From Pseudomonadota bacterium (GTDB lineage Bacteria > Pseudomonadota > Alphaproteobacteria > Rickettsiales > UBA1997): 17,165 nucleotides of DNA. The notes under the pieces were generated by a model. It had not been told where the DNA came from and searched no databases. It worked only from the letters and a program-made list of their open reading frames with translations. Of the stretch, positions 8,581 through 17,095 are shown piece after piece. The stretch lies in the NCBI GenBank assembly GCA_009921385.1, contig RFXY01000007.1:1-17165 (forward strand). The letters run 5' to 3'. The number at the start of each line of letters is the position of its first letter. Position 1 is the first letter of the stretch. Position numbers and translations under genes: made by a program.

Positions 8581-10005
8581 ATGCAAAATAAATTCGATTT
8601 AATTATAATTGGTGCAGGTCCGGGTGGCTATGTTTCGGCCATCAGAGCTGCACAATTGGGTTTAAAAGTTGCTATCGTCGAAAGCACTCATCTTGGTGGA
8701 ATTTGCTTAAATTGGGGATGTATTCCTACCAAAGCTTTATTAAAATGTTCAGAAGTTAATCATTTGTTGCACAATCTAGATAGCTATGGCTTTTCTGCCA
8801 AAGAAATTGCTTTTGATTTTGAAAAAATTATTGCCCGATCTCGCAATGTAGCAAAAACTTTAAGCAACGGCATCGCCTCTTTATTGAAAAAAAATAAAAT
8901 CGAAGTAATCAACGGTTTTGCCAGTTTTAAAAATAAAAACCAAATTAATGTTGCCAACAACAACGAAAATCAAGTTTTTGAAGCGAATTATTTTATTATC
9001 GCCACTGGGGCAAGAGCAAGAATAATTCCAGGTTTTGAGCCCGACGAAACCCATATTTGGACTTATCGTCAGGCTATGGTGCCAACAAAATTGCCAAAAT
9101 CTATTTTAGTGGTTGGCTCTGGTGCTATCGGGGTTGAGTTTGCTTCGTTTTACAAACAAATGGGAAGTGAAGTTATTTTAGTAGAAATGGCAGAGCAAAT
9201 TTTGTCAGTCGAAGATGCCGAAATCGCCAAACTTGCTTCACAAAACTTTGAAAAACAAGGCATCAAAATTCATACCAAAACCACTGTTGACAGCATCAAA
9301 AAAACCAAAGATAGTGTGATTGCCACTTTACGAACCCCAGAAAAAACTCAAGAAAAAACTCAACAAATTGAGGTAGAAAAAATTATTATGGCGGTTGGCA
9401 TTATAGCAAATACCGAAAACATTGGGCTAGAAAATACTCAAATCAAACTAGAAAACGGCAGAATAGCCATAAATCAACATTGCAACACCGCTGAGCCAAA
9501 TATTTATGCCATCGGCGATGTGGTGGCTGGCCCGTGGTTGGCACACAAAGCCTCGCACGAAGCTAGCATCGCTGCCGAATCTATCGCAAGCAAAATGGGC
9601 AAATATAATCCAAAAAAACTACACACACTAAACATCAACAACATTCCGGGTTGCACTTATTCTTTTCCACAAATCGCTTCTATTGGCATCACCGAAAAAA
9701 AAGCCAAAGAACTAAATTTAAAAGTAAAAATTGGTAAATTTCCTTATCAAGCCAACGGCAAAGCCATTGCTATTGGCGAAACTTTTGGCTTAATCAAGGT
9801 GATTTTTGCCGAAGAAACTGGCGAATTGTTGGGTGCTCACCTCATTGGGGCAGATGCCACCGAAATGATTCAAGTTTTTGCCGTGGCAAAACAAGCCGAA
9901 CTTACCGAAGCCGAATTAATGCAAACAGTTTTCGCTCATCCAACCCTAGGCGAAATGTTGCACGAAGCGGTTTTATCTGCCTATGGGCAAGCAATTCATT
10001 TTTAA
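8581..10005 (+). CDS. lpdA: Dihydrolipoamide dehydrogenase (E3)
   Basis: This FAD flavoprotein reoxidises the dihydrolipoyl groups of 2-oxo acid dehydrogenase complexes and reduces NAD+. FAD binding is shown by GAGPGG at 11-16, the redox disulfide by Cys42 and Cys47 in '[15 protein letters not shown]', NAD binding by GSGAIG at 179-184, and the C-terminal His-Glu pair by His453 and Glu458 in '[10 protein letters not shown]'. The length of 474 aa is normal. The stretch '[20 protein letters not shown]' resembles, as I recall them, E3 proteins encoded with alphaproteobacterial pyruvate dehydrogenase more than those in suc operons. It may therefore serve PDH as well as OGDH. It starts five bases after the sucA stop with no visible Shine-Dalgarno, so coupled translation from sucA is likely. 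Confidence 0.96.
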   Translation: MQNKFDLIIIGAGPGGYVSAIRAAQLGLKVAIVESTHLGGICLNWGCIPTKALLKCSEVNHLLHNLDSYGFSAKEIAFDFEKIIARSRNVAKTLSNGIASLLKKNKIEVINGFASFKNKNQINVANNNENQVFEANYFIIATGARARIIPGFEPDETHIWTYRQAMVPTKLPKSILVVGSGAIGVEFASFYKQMGSEVILVEMAEQILSVEDAEIAKLASQNFEKQGIKIHTKTTVDSIKKTKDSVIATLRTPEKTQEKTQQIEVEKIIMAVGIIANTENIGLENTQIKLENGRIAINQHCNTAEPNIYAIGDVVAGPWLAHKASHEASIAAESIASKMGKYNPKKLHTLNINNIPGCTYSFPQIASIGITEKKAKELNLKVKIGKFPYQANGKAIAIGETFGLIKVIFAEETGELLGAHLIGADATEMIQVFAVAKQAELTEAELMQTVFAHPTLGEMLHEAVLSAYGQAIHF

Positions 10006-10013
10006 TTGCCTTT

Positions 10014-11792
10014 ATGACTCAACTCACTCAACAAAAAACTCAAACTGGTGCTCAAATTATTGTTTCTGCCCTTATTAACGAAGGTGTTGAAACCATTTTT
10101 GGCTATCCAGGTGGGGCAATCTTGCCTTTTTATGATGCCCTATTTTTGCAAGACAAAATAAAGCATATTTTGGTAAGACACGAACAAGCCGCAGCCCATG
10201 CCGCCGAAGGTTATGCCCGCTCCACAGGTAAAGTTGGGGTTATTACTGTCACTTCTGGCCCTGGGGCAACCAATGCCATCACGGGTCTCACCGATGCTTT
10301 TTTAGATTCTATCCCGTTGGTTTGTATTTCTGGGCAAGTGCCAACATCAATTATCGGCACCGATGGTTTTCAAGAAGCCGACATTACTGGACTTACACGA
10401 TCTTGCACTAAGCATAATTATTTGGTAAAAAACATCAACGATCTTGGCTATATTATTCACGAAGCCTTTCATATTGCCAAAACTGGCAGACCCGGCCCAG
10501 TTTTAATCGACATTCCAAAAGATGTGCAAAATAATCATGGCTTTTATGCAGGCAAAACAGCAATCAATCGCCCTTCTTATCAATATTTAAGCAAGGGCAA
10601 TGCTGTCGATAAACCTCTTGATTACAGCAAAATTGCCGAAGCAGTAAAATTGATGTTGCAAGCCACAAAGCCCGTTTTTTATACAGGTGGCGGTTTGATT
10701 AATTCAGGCGAAGAAGCTTGCAAAATACTGCACGATTTAGTTGTAGCTACAGGCTTTCCTATTACCAGCACTTTGATGGGCTTGGGGGCTTTTCCGGCTA
10801 GCAACCAACAGTTTTTGGGTATGCTTGGTATGCATGGCACCTACGAAGCCAATATGGCAATGCATCAATGCGATTTGCTTATCAACATTGGGGCGAGATT
10901 TGACGACAGAGTCACAGGCAAGGTTTCTGCATTTTCGCCATATTCAAAAAAAATACATCTCGACATCGACGATTGCTCAATTAACAAAATTATTAATGTT
11001 GATGTTGCCGTGGTTTCTGATGCCAAAATTGGTTTGCAAGCAATGCTTGAAGAATGGCAAAAACAAGCCAAAACTCAACCAAATATCACCAAATGGTGGC
11101 AACAAATTCACAAATGGCAAAGCATTAAATCTCTTTCTTATCAAAACAGCGACCAAACTATCAAGCCCGAATATGCTTTAGAGTGCCTAAATCAACTCAC
11201 TCAAAGTCAACAACCTTTTGTGTCAACCGATGTGGGGCAACATCAAATGTGGGCCGCACAATATATTTCTTTTGACCAGCCAAAAAAATGGCTCACTTCT
11301 GGCGGTTTAGGCACCATGGGATATGGCTTGCCGGCAGCAATCGGGGCACAAATTGCCAACCCAAAAAGCTTGGTTTTATGTGTGAGTGGCGATGCTAGTT
11401 TTTTGATGAATATGCAAGAACTTTCCACCATTAAGCAATATAATTTACCTGTAAAAATCATCATCATTAACAATCAATATATGGGCATGGTAAGGCAGTG
11501 GCAAGAATTGGTTTATAATAGCCGCGAAAGCCAATCCTACACTCATTCTTTGCCAAATTTTGTTAAACTTGCCGAAAGTTTTGGCATTTTGGGGCTAGAA
11601 TGCTCAACTCCACAGCAACTACCCGATTTGTTTAAACAAATGTTGCAACATCAAGGCCCAGTTTTGTTTAACTGCTTGGTTGAGGCAAGCGAAAATGTTT
11701 TTCCTATGATTCCCGCGGGCTCCGCTCACAACGAAATTTTGCTCGGCAGTCAAGCAAAACAATATATTACCAAAGATTTTAATGCTGTTTAA
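10014..11792 (+). CDS. ilvB: Acetohydroxyacid (acetolactate) synthase large, catalytic subunit
   Basis: This is the first common enzyme of valine, leucine and isoleucine synthesis; it condenses two pyruvates, or pyruvate with 2-oxobutyrate. It has the three-domain TPP-enzyme layout. The catalytic glutamate is Glu57 in '[14 protein letters not shown]'. The central FAD-binding domain includes '[11 protein letters not shown]'. The TPP/Mg motif runs from Gly459-Asp460-Ala461 to Asn486-Asn487. The [10 protein letters not shown] stretch matches biosynthetic AHAS rather than catabolic acetolactate synthase. At 592 aa it is full length. The regulatory subunit gene starts three bases after its stop, which supports the biosynthetic assignment (ilvI is an equivalent symbol). 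No other branched-chain gene is in the window, so whether the pathway is complete cannot be judged. The ATG at 10014 lies eight bases after the lpdA stop, without a Shine-Dalgarno. Confidence 0.95.
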   Translation: MTQLTQQKTQTGAQIIVSALINEGVETIFGYPGGAILPFYDALFLQDKIKHILVRHEQAAAHAAEGYARSTGKVGVITVTSGPGATNAITGLTDAFLDSIPLVCISGQVPTSIIGTDGFQEADITGLTRSCTKHNYLVKNINDLGYIIHEAFHIAKTGRPGPVLIDIPKDVQNNHGFYAGKTAINRPSYQYLSKGNAVDKPLDYSKIAEAVKLMLQATKPVFYTGGGLINSGEEACKILHDLVVATGFPITSTLMGLGAFPASNQQFLGMLGMHGTYEANMAMHQCDLLINIGARFDDRVTGKVSAFSPYSKKIHLDIDDCSINKIINVDVAVVSDAKIGLQAMLEEWQKQAKTQPNITKWWQQIHKWQSIKSLSYQNSDQTIKPEYALECLNQLTQSQQPFVSTDVGQHQMWAAQYISFDQPKKWLTSGGLGTMGYGLPAAIGAQIANPKSLVLCVSGDASFLMNMQELSTIKQYNLPVKIIIINNQYMGMVRQWQELVYNSRESQSYTHSLPNFVKLAESFGILGLECSTPQQLPDLFKQMLQHQGPVLFNCLVEASENVFPMIPAGSAHNEILLGSQAKQYITKDFNAV

Positions 11793-11795
11793 ATT

Positions 11796-12287
11796 ATGTC
11801 TGATATTTTAAAAAATCATATTCTTAACATTATCATAGATAACGAATTTGGTGCTTTAGCAAGGGTTATCGAGCTATTTTCTGCCCGAGGCTATAACATC
11901 GAAACTTTGTCGGTTGCCCCAGTTTCAGGCAAACAAAATGTGTCGGTAATCACCATCACTACCAATTGCAACGACAAAACTATTGCCCTGATCTGCAAAT
12001 TATTACAGCGAATTGTGCCAGTTCACACTGCCAAACAAATTAGCAATCAGCATATTAGTCAAGAACTGGTGTTGTTAAAAATTGCCGAATCTGTGCTTTT
12101 TGTTGAAGACATTTTGCAACACAAAACCAATTGTCGCTGGCGAATTATTAATCCGCAATCTCAAGAACAACAAACCAACCTAGAATTAATCGGCTATAGC
12201 CACGATATTAACGAAATTTTAACAATGTTTGCTAGCCACAAAATTATTAGCATTTCCAGAAGCGGTTTGGTTGCTATCGATGCATGA
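11796..12287 (+). CDS. ilvN: Acetohydroxyacid synthase small, regulatory subunit
   Basis: This subunit binds the large AHAS subunit, raises its activity and gives feedback inhibition by valine. The N-terminal ACT domain (about residues 8-80) carries the typical 'NEFGALARVIELFSARGYNI' stretch, with Asn and Gly at the effector-binding turn, followed by a C-terminal domain ending near residue 160. At 163 aa it has the length of the IlvH type rather than the short E. coli IlvN. It starts three bases after the ilvB stop, and its own stop TGA overlaps the tsaD start ATG (ATGA, 12284-12287). The overlap couples an amino-acid biosynthesis gene to a tRNA-modification gene. Confidence 0.93.
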   Translation: MSDILKNHILNIIIDNEFGALARVIELFSARGYNIETLSVAPVSGKQNVSVITITTNCNDKTIALICKLLQRIVPVHTAKQISNQHISQELVLLKIAESVLFVEDILQHKTNCRWRIINPQSQEQQTNLELIGYSHDINEILTMFASHKIISISRSGLVAIDA

Positions 12288-13333
12288 AAAAAATCTGCTT
12301 AGCCATAGAAACATCTTGCGACGAAACCGCGGTTGCCATTGTTGATAGTCAAAAAAATATTTTAGCCAACATTATCAAATCGCAAATCGATCTGCATCAA
12401 ATTTATGGCGGAGTAGTGCCCGAAATTGCCGCTCGGGCTCATCTTGACATCATCAACACTCTTGTTCTTTCGGCCTTAAACCAGGCAAAACTAAATCTAT
12501 CTGCTATCGATTTTTTTTCTGCCACTTGCGGTCCGGGCTTGGTTGGCGGGCTCATTGTGGGAATTACGGTGGCAAAAACACTGGCTTCGTTGGCTAATAA
12601 ACCTTTTGTGGCAGTCAATCATTTGGCAGGGCATGCCCTCACCGCTCAGCTTAGTCACTCGCTTTCTTTTCCTTATTTATTACTACTAATTTCGGGCGGG
12701 CATTGTCAAATTTTGTTGGTTGAAAATATTGATAGCTTTATTTTACTTGGGCAAACTATTGACGATTCTTTGGGCGAATGCTTTGATAAAGTGGCAAAAA
12801 TGCTGAATTTAAGCTATCCCGGTGGGCCAATTATCGAAAAACTTGCTCAAAATGGCAACAAAACCGCCTTTAAATTTGCTCTACCCTTAATTAGCAAAAA
12901 AAATCATCAACATTTATATGATTTTTCGTTTTCTGGCCTAAAAACCGCTGTGCGGTTGCAAATTGAAAAATTACAACCCCTCACTCAACAAAATATTTGC
13001 GATATTTCGGCATCTTTTCAAGAAGCGGTGATAAAAATTATGATAAATCGTTTGCAAAATACCTTAACACATCCTAAAATTTCACCTTTACTTGCCAACA
13101 ATAGCTTGTCGCAAATTGTTTTAGCAGGCGGAGTAGCGGCCAATCAAAATATTTTAGGCTCTTTGCAACAATGGGCAAAAAATTATCAACTTAATGTGAT
13201 TGCTCCGCCAATTAATTTATGCACCGACAATGCGGTGATGATTGCTTGGGCGGGCTTGCAAAAATTTTTGTCTGGCAAAACAGACGATCTTAGCTTTGCA
13301 GTAAAACCGCACTGGCCTTTATGGCACTGTTAA
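12284..13333 (+). CDS. tsaD: tRNA N6-threonylcarbamoyladenosine (t6A37) synthase subunit TsaD
   Basis: TsaD transfers the threonylcarbamoyl group to A37 of ANN-decoding tRNAs, with TsaB and TsaE (not in this window). The ASKHA fold opens with 'AIETSCDETAVAI'. The metal-binding histidines are His113 and His117 in 'VNHLAGHALT', and the third ligand is Asp315 in 'LCTDNAVMIAWAG'. 'SLGECFDKVAKML' and the GGVAANQ stretch are also typical. The start overlaps ilvN by four bases. The 3' end is unusual. The conserved KPHWPL tail is followed directly by Trp-His-Cys-stop (13322-13333), and these bases are the first 12 bases of a MITE-like element. The insertion apparently replaced or trimmed the native C-terminal tail and supplies the stop codon. 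The catalytic core is intact, so the protein should still work. Confidence 0.95.
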   Translation: MKKICLAIETSCDETAVAIVDSQKNILANIIKSQIDLHQIYGGVVPEIAARAHLDIINTLVLSALNQAKLNLSAIDFFSATCGPGLVGGLIVGITVAKTLASLANKPFVAVNHLAGHALTAQLSHSLSFPYLLLLISGGHCQILLVENIDSFILLGQTIDDSLGECFDKVAKMLNLSYPGGPIIEKLAQNGNKTAFKFALPLISKKNHQHLYDFSFSGLKTAVRLQIEKLQPLTQQNICDISASFQEAVIKIMINRLQNTLTHPKISPLLANNSLSQIVLAGGVAANQNILGSLQQWAKNYQLNVIAPPINLCTDNAVMIAWAGLQKFLSGKTDDLSFAVKPHWPLWHC

Positions 13334-13483
13334 ATCCCAAATTATATTTTACTTTATTTGCCATTTTTGGTATAAATTTCCGCTATTTTTAGCCAAATAT
13401 ATTGAATATGTGGCTAAAAATAGCCAAAATTTCTCCTCAAAACTAGCAAAAAATTAAAACAAATTTGGAATTTAACAGTGCCA
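13322..13483 (+). mobile_element. MITE-like palindromic element, copy 1 (162 bp)
   Basis: The element starts TGGCACTGTTAAAT (13322) and ends with its reverse complement ATTTAACAGTGCCA (13483). Allowing one mismatch the terminal inverted repeats reach about 22 bp, and the whole element folds back on itself as an imperfect palindrome. It is flanked by TTA on both sides (13319-13321 and 13484-13486). This is a direct repeat, since the right one would read TAA if it belonged to the inverted repeat, so TTA (or TA) is the likely target duplication. It codes for nothing and no transposase is present, so it would need to be moved in trans. Its right half (13414-13483) matches 17096-17165 in reverse complement at 69 of 70 positions. 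It may also act as a transcription terminator after tsaD. Confidence 0.8.
13382..13424. repeat. Central hairpin of MITE copy 1
   Basis: GCTATTTTTAGCC at 13382-13394 pairs with GGCTAAAAATAGC at 13412-13424, and the stem continues to 19 bp with one mismatch around a 5-base loop. It is the centre of the foldback element. If transcribed it would be stable and could stop or pause polymerase leaving tsaD. Confidence 0.7.
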
Positions 13484-13506
13484 TTATGTCACTGTTAAAT
13501 TCCAAA
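13464..13506. repeat. Near-perfect hairpin at the junction of MITE right end and an extra element end
   Basis: TTTGGAATTTAACAGTG at 13464-13480 is the exact reverse complement of CACTGTTAAATTCCAAA at 13490-13506, a 17-bp stem around a nine-base loop. It forms because the right end of MITE copy 1 is followed, after TTA, by a second outward-facing end (TGTCACTG at 13487). It lies 19 bp before the dut start, so it may block read-through from tsaD or influence dut expression. Confidence 0.7.
13487..13506 (+). mobile_element. Solitary terminal repeat of the same MITE family
   Basis: After the TTA at 13484-13486 the sequence TGTCACTGTTAAATTCCAAA repeats the element's terminal sequence with one change (TGT for TGG), then diverges. 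It is probably what remains of a second, decayed or deleted copy, into whose end copy 1 may have inserted, or the reverse. Confidence 0.55.
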
Positions 13507-13512
13507 CTAAAT

Positions 13513-13518
13513 TATACT
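13513..13518 (+). promoter_or_regulatory. Possible -10 box of dut
   Basis: TATACT matches the sigma-70 -10 consensus at five of six positions and ends seven bases before the dut ATG. No good -35 box lies 16-18 bp upstream; that position is occupied by the MITE end. If real, the dut mRNA would be almost leaderless, which fits the lack of Shine-Dalgarno sites in this window. Confidence 0.3.
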
Positions 13519-13525
13519 TTTAAAA

Positions 13526-13963
13526 ATGACAATATTACAAATTAAAAAATTACACCCACAAGTGCAATTGCCAAAATATCAAACCAAAGGTAGTGCAGGC
13601 CTTGATTTGCAGGCAAACATTAGCCAACCAATGGTGATAAAAGCAGGTGAAATTGTATTGGTGCCAACAGGCCTTGCCATTGCTTTGCAAGAAGGTTATG
13701 AGGCACAAGTGAGGCCAAGATCGGGCTTGGCTCTCAAAAACGGCATCACTGTTTTAAACAGCCCCGGCACTATTGATTCTGACTATCGCGGTGAAATATC
13801 GGTTATTCTGATTAATCATAGCAAGCAAGATTTTATTATTACCAACGGCTTGCGAATTGCTCAATTGGTTATTGCTCAATATGCTTTTGCAAAAATTATT
13901 GAAGTAGATGACTTAGGCACCACTCAACGCGGAGAAGGTGGTTTTGGTTCTACTGGTTATTAA
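13526..13963 (+). CDS. dut: dUTP diphosphatase (dUTPase)
   Basis: This trimeric enzyme hydrolyses dUTP to dUMP and pyrophosphate, keeping uracil out of DNA and feeding dTMP synthesis. All five family motifs are present in order: AGLDLQA (24-30), RPRSGLA (63-69), [13 protein letters not shown] (78-90) with the catalytic Asp84, GLRIAQLVI (108-116) and the C-terminal P-loop-like [10 protein letters not shown] (135-144). At 145 aa it is full length for the bacterial form. It sits between the MITE copies, 42 bp after the right end of copy 1, and the restriction-modification gene begins 23 bp after its stop. The upstream region is made of MITE ends, so its original promoter may have been lost or replaced. 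Its base composition is like the neighbours, and it is probably the organism's own housekeeping gene. Confidence 0.95.
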   Translation: MTILQIKKLHPQVQLPKYQTKGSAGLDLQANISQPMVIKAGEIVLVPTGLAIALQEGYEAQVRPRSGLALKNGITVLNSPGTIDSDYRGEISVILINHSKQDFIITNGLRIAQLVIAQYAFAKIIEVDDLGTTQRGEGGFGSTGY

Positions 13964-13986
13964 ATGCGGTTCTTAATTAAAAATAT

Positions 13987-16900
13987 ATGAATCCACTTTT
14001 TAATTCTCATCGTCTTGCTTTAAAAGTTAAAGACTCCAAGCTTGAAACAAACAAAGTAGCCACTCAAATTTTTGCAAACTGGCATCATTTGTTATCAACC
14101 ACCACCAAAACCGAAGAGCAACTGCAAGCCGATTTTTTAAACGATATTTTTGGCGAAGTTTTAGGTTATGCCTACAAAAGAGGGCTTAGCGAATTCAACC
14201 TCGAAAAAGAAGAATCAACTCAACTCGATGGCAAACAGCCCGACGGCATTTTGGGCTTTTTTAACATCAATCAACCCAAAGAACAACAAGATGTTCGAGT
14301 AATTATTGAGCTTAAAGGCTCCAAAGCCAATCTCGATGCCAAGCAAAACCGCGACACCAAGCTCACACCAGTTGAACAGGCTTTTGGTTATGTTTCAAAA
14401 TATCAAAAAGTTGAGTTTGTTATTGTTTCTAACTTCAAAGAAATTCGGCTTTACCAAAGCAATTATCAAGGCAAATATCACCAGTTTTTGATGAGCGAAT
14501 TAGCTAGCCAGCCCGCCAAACAACAAGAGTTTTATTTTTTGCTTTGCAAACATAATTTAATTGGGTTTGCACCACACACAGGCTCGATTATCAAAAAACT
14601 TATCGATGACCAAGCCAAGCACGAAACCGAAATTCAAAATAAGTTCTACTTCGAATACAAAACCTTACGTGAAGAATTTGTCAATAGCATTTTAAAACAA
14701 AACCAAACAACCCCAGAAACCGCCATTGCCAAAGCACAAAAGCTGTTTGATAGGCTTTTATTTGTGCGATTTTGCGAAGATAACAATCTTCTCCACAAGC
14801 CGTTTGAAAAAGTTTATGCTGGTCAAGCTTTGGGGCTAAGCTTGTTTGATAGCCTCAAAATGCTGTTTCAATCAATAGATAAGGGCAATCCGCCTCACAT
14901 TCACAAGTTTAACGGCGGGCTTTTTGCAACCGACGAAGTATTTGACAGCATCAAAATTGAAACAAAACTACTTGAAAAACTTATAGCATTTTTAAGGCTT
15001 TATCACTTTAAAAACGACATTTCGGTGCATATTTTGGGCCACATTTTTGAGCAGTCGCTCACCGATCTTGAAAATCTCAAAGCTGGCCTAAACTCCGAAA
15101 CTCACAACAAAAAAGAAGGCAAAAGAAAAAAAGATGGCATTTTTTACACCCCCGAATATATCACCAAATACATTGTTGCCGAGGCTTTGGGCAGTTGGCT
15201 AAAAGAGCAAAAAGATGCTTTGCAATTAAGAGATTTTGTGTTTTATGAGCTGCCCGAAAATAAGCCAAAAAAATGGCAAAATCCCAATCAAGAACTCATC
15301 AACCGCTACAAACTTTATGCCGAAAAACTAAAATCGGTCAAAGTGCTTGATCCTGCTTGCGGTTCGGGGGCATTTTTGGTTGAAGTTTTTAACTACCTGC
15401 AAAACGAGTGGCTAGAGCTATCGCAAACCCTGCAAACCCTGGGCGACGAAGCCGAACTTGAGCTGTTTAACTACCGCAATGTTTATAAATCGATTTTGCA
15501 AAACAATATTTATGGGATTGATCTCAACTCAGAATCGGTGCAAATCACCAAGCTTTCGCTGTGGCTAAAAACCGCCAACTCACAAGATGAACTCACCACC
15601 TTAGATAACAACATCAAAATTGGCAACAGCTTGATTGATGATGTTAACCTTGATGAAAAAGCCTTTAACTGGCAACAAGAATTCCCATTTAAATTTGATG
15701 TGGTGGTTGGCAACCCGCCTTATGGAGTAAATCTTAATGAGAAACAAAAAGAATATTTATCAAACTTCGATAGCCTAGTTCCTGATTATGAAATTTACAT
15801 ATATTTTATTTCAAAGGGATTGCATTTATTAAGTGATAACGGGCGACTATTTTACATATTTCCGAATACATTTTTATCCACTTTATACGGTTTAGAATAC
15901 AGAAAAAGAATAATAGAAAATAATTCATTGATTAACATAACAAACCTCAGTGATGATAAAACATTTGAGTATGCAAATGTTAGAACTTGTATTTGCGGAT
16001 TCCAAAAAACTAAGAATGATTATGAATGTAAAGTTGTGAAATATGATACTAAATTTGATATAATCAAAACTGTTACAAAAAAGGATTTAATTTATAATTG
16101 CGAAAATTTATTGAGCTTTATATCGGTTAACGAGAGCGAGCAAAGGTTGATAGATAAAATCAAACTCCATTCAAAACTTTTAAATTTCTTTGATGTTTCT
16201 CAAGGTTATATACCTTACGATAAATATAGAGGACAATCTGAAGAGATTATTAAAAATAGGATTTACCACTCTTCCATAAAACTTGATGAAACATACAAAA
16301 TCGAAATAAAGGGCAAAGATGTGAAGCCTTATCATTTAAATTTAGAGACCGATCAATATGTGAAGTATGGTAAGCACCTTGCAAATCCTAGGGAGCAAAA
16401 ATATTTCATTAATCCAAGATTATTAATAAGGGAAATAGTGAGTGATAAATTGATTGCAACATATACCGAGGAAGAATGTTATAATAATCCGTCTGTAGTA
16501 AATATAATTGCAAAAAAAGATAACAGCATTTCTTTGTTTTACATACTCACAATCATAAATTCTAAACTAATTGGACTTTATCATAATGCAACATCGCCAA
16601 AATCTAAAAAAGGATTATTTCCAAAGATTTTAATAAACGACATTAGAAATTTACCCGTCCCACAAATCTCGCTCGCCGATCAACAGCCGTTTATTGAAAA
16701 AGCACAAACAATGCTAGATTTAACCAAGCAACTAAACTCACTTAGCTTTACTTTTTTAGATTATCTTAAAGCAAAAATGGGTAACCCAAGCAAGCTTAGC
16801 AACAAGCTTTTAAAATGGTATAATTTGCCAGATGATGCCTTCTTAACCGAAATTAACAAACTTGCCAAAACTCAAAAGCTTGCCAATTTTGATGAGCGAG

Positions 16901-17046
16901 CAGTTTTTGTTGCCTTTAAAACCGATAGCAAAAAAATCAAAGAAATACAACAAGCCCTAGCAAACACAGATGCCGAAATTGATCGAGCGGTTTATGCTCT
17001 TTATAAATTGAGCGAAGAAGAAATTGGGGTTGTTGAGAATTTATAA
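13987..17046 (+). CDS. Single-chain Type IIG (Eco57I-like) restriction-modification enzyme
   Basis: One polypeptide appears to carry nuclease, adenine-N6 methyltransferase and DNA-recognition parts. N-terminal: a PD-(D/E)XK-type site, with Pro85-Asp86 in 'QPDGILGFF' and Glu108-Leu-Lys110 in 'VIIELKGSK'. Then a helical linker containing 'DRLLFVRFCEDNNLL' and the 'KKDGIFYTPEYITKYIV' block that precedes the methylase core. Methylase motif I is DPACGSG (455-461) and motif IV is NPPY (576-579), typical of N6-adenine or N4-cytosine enzymes. The region of about 690-900 resembles the TaqI-like C-terminal specificity domain (GYIPYDKYRG, 'IKGKDVKPYHL'), followed by a conserved coil ending 'LSEEEIGVVENL'. 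At 1019 aa it looks complete, with no frameshift. No separate methylase or specificity gene is present. Bases 15721-16660 differ sharply in composition from the rest. The recognition site cannot be read from sequence. The ATG at 13987 lacks a Shine-Dalgarno. Confidence 0.9.
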   Translation: MNPLFNSHRLALKVKDSKLETNKVATQIFANWHHLLSTTTKTEEQLQADFLNDIFGEVLGYAYKRGLSEFNLEKEESTQLDGKQPDGILGFFNINQPKEQQDVRVIIELKGSKANLDAKQNRDTKLTPVEQAFGYVSKYQKVEFVIVSNFKEIRLYQSNYQGKYHQFLMSELASQPAKQQEFYFLLCKHNLIGFAPHTGSIIKKLIDDQAKHETEIQNKFYFEYKTLREEFVNSILKQNQTTPETAIAKAQKLFDRLLFVRFCEDNNLLHKPFEKVYAGQALGLSLFDSLKMLFQSIDKGNPPHIHKFNGGLFATDEVFDSIKIETKLLEKLIAFLRLYHFKNDISVHILGHIFEQSLTDLENLKAGLNSETHNKKEGKRKKDGIFYTPEYITKYIVAEALGSWLKEQKDALQLRDFVFYELPENKPKKWQNPNQELINRYKLYAEKLKSVKVLDPACGSGAFLVEVFNYLQNEWLELSQTLQTLGDEAELELFNYRNVYKSILQNNIYGIDLNSESVQITKLSLWLKTANSQDELTTLDNNIKIGNSLIDDVNLDEKAFNWQQEFPFKFDVVVGNPPYGVNLNEKQKEYLSNFDSLVPDYEIYIYFISKGLHLLSDNGRLFYIFPNTFLSTLYGLEYRKRIIENNSLINITNLSDDKTFEYANVRTCICGFQKTKNDYECKVVKYDTKFDIIKTVTKKDLIYNCENLLSFISVNESEQRLIDKIKLHSKLLNFFDVSQGYIPYDKYRGQSEEIIKNRIYHSSIKLDETYKIEIKGKDVKPYHLNLETDQYVKYGKHLANPREQKYFINPRLLIREIVSDKLIATYTEEECYNNPSVVNIIAKKDNSISLFYILTIINSKLIGLYHNATSPKSKKGLFPKILINDIRNLPVPQISLADQQPFIEKAQTMLDLTKQLNSLSFTFLDYLKAKMGNPSKLSNKLLKWYNLPDDAFLTEINKLAKTQKLANFDERAVFVAFKTDSKKIKEIQQALANTDAEIDRAVYALYKLSEEEIGVVENL
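15721..16660 (+). other. Compositionally foreign segment inside the restriction-modification gene
   Basis: This stretch encodes residues of about 579-892, from just after the NPPY motif through the target-recognition domain. It is far more AT-rich than its flanks: by hand count 13/60 G+C at 15901-15960 and 13/60 at 16501-16560, against 27/60 at 14221-14280 and 32/60 at 15421-15480. Ile is often ATA here and rarely so in the first 1.7 kb of the gene. The last 390 bp return toward the flanking composition (21/60 at 16681-16740). The pattern fits replacement of the specificity-determining part by recombination; boundaries are approximate. Confidence 0.65.
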
Positions 17047-17067
17047 CATTTTCTAGAAATAGCATTA

Positions 17068-17092
17068 TGGCACTGTTGTAACACAAGTGCCA
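17068..17092. mobile_element. 25-bp miniature relative of the MITE
   Basis: It begins TGGCACTGTTG and ends AGTGCCA, so it has the two ends of the MITE with almost nothing between, and it is flanked by TTA on both sides (17065-17067 and 17093-17095). The right TTA is shared with copy 2. It could be the product of a large internal deletion, or of abnormal transposition of paired ends. Together with the start of copy 2 it makes a 28-bp direct repeat of CATTATGGCACTGTTG 21 bp after the restriction-modification stop. The hairpin may also serve as that gene's terminator. Confidence 0.5.
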
Positions 17093-17095
17093 TTA

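Noticed and set aside
13987..17046. Type I or Type III restriction-modification system split over several genes
   Set aside because: Nuclease site, methylase motifs and specificity domain are all in one 1019-aa chain; no separate R, M or S gene and no helicase motifs are seen.
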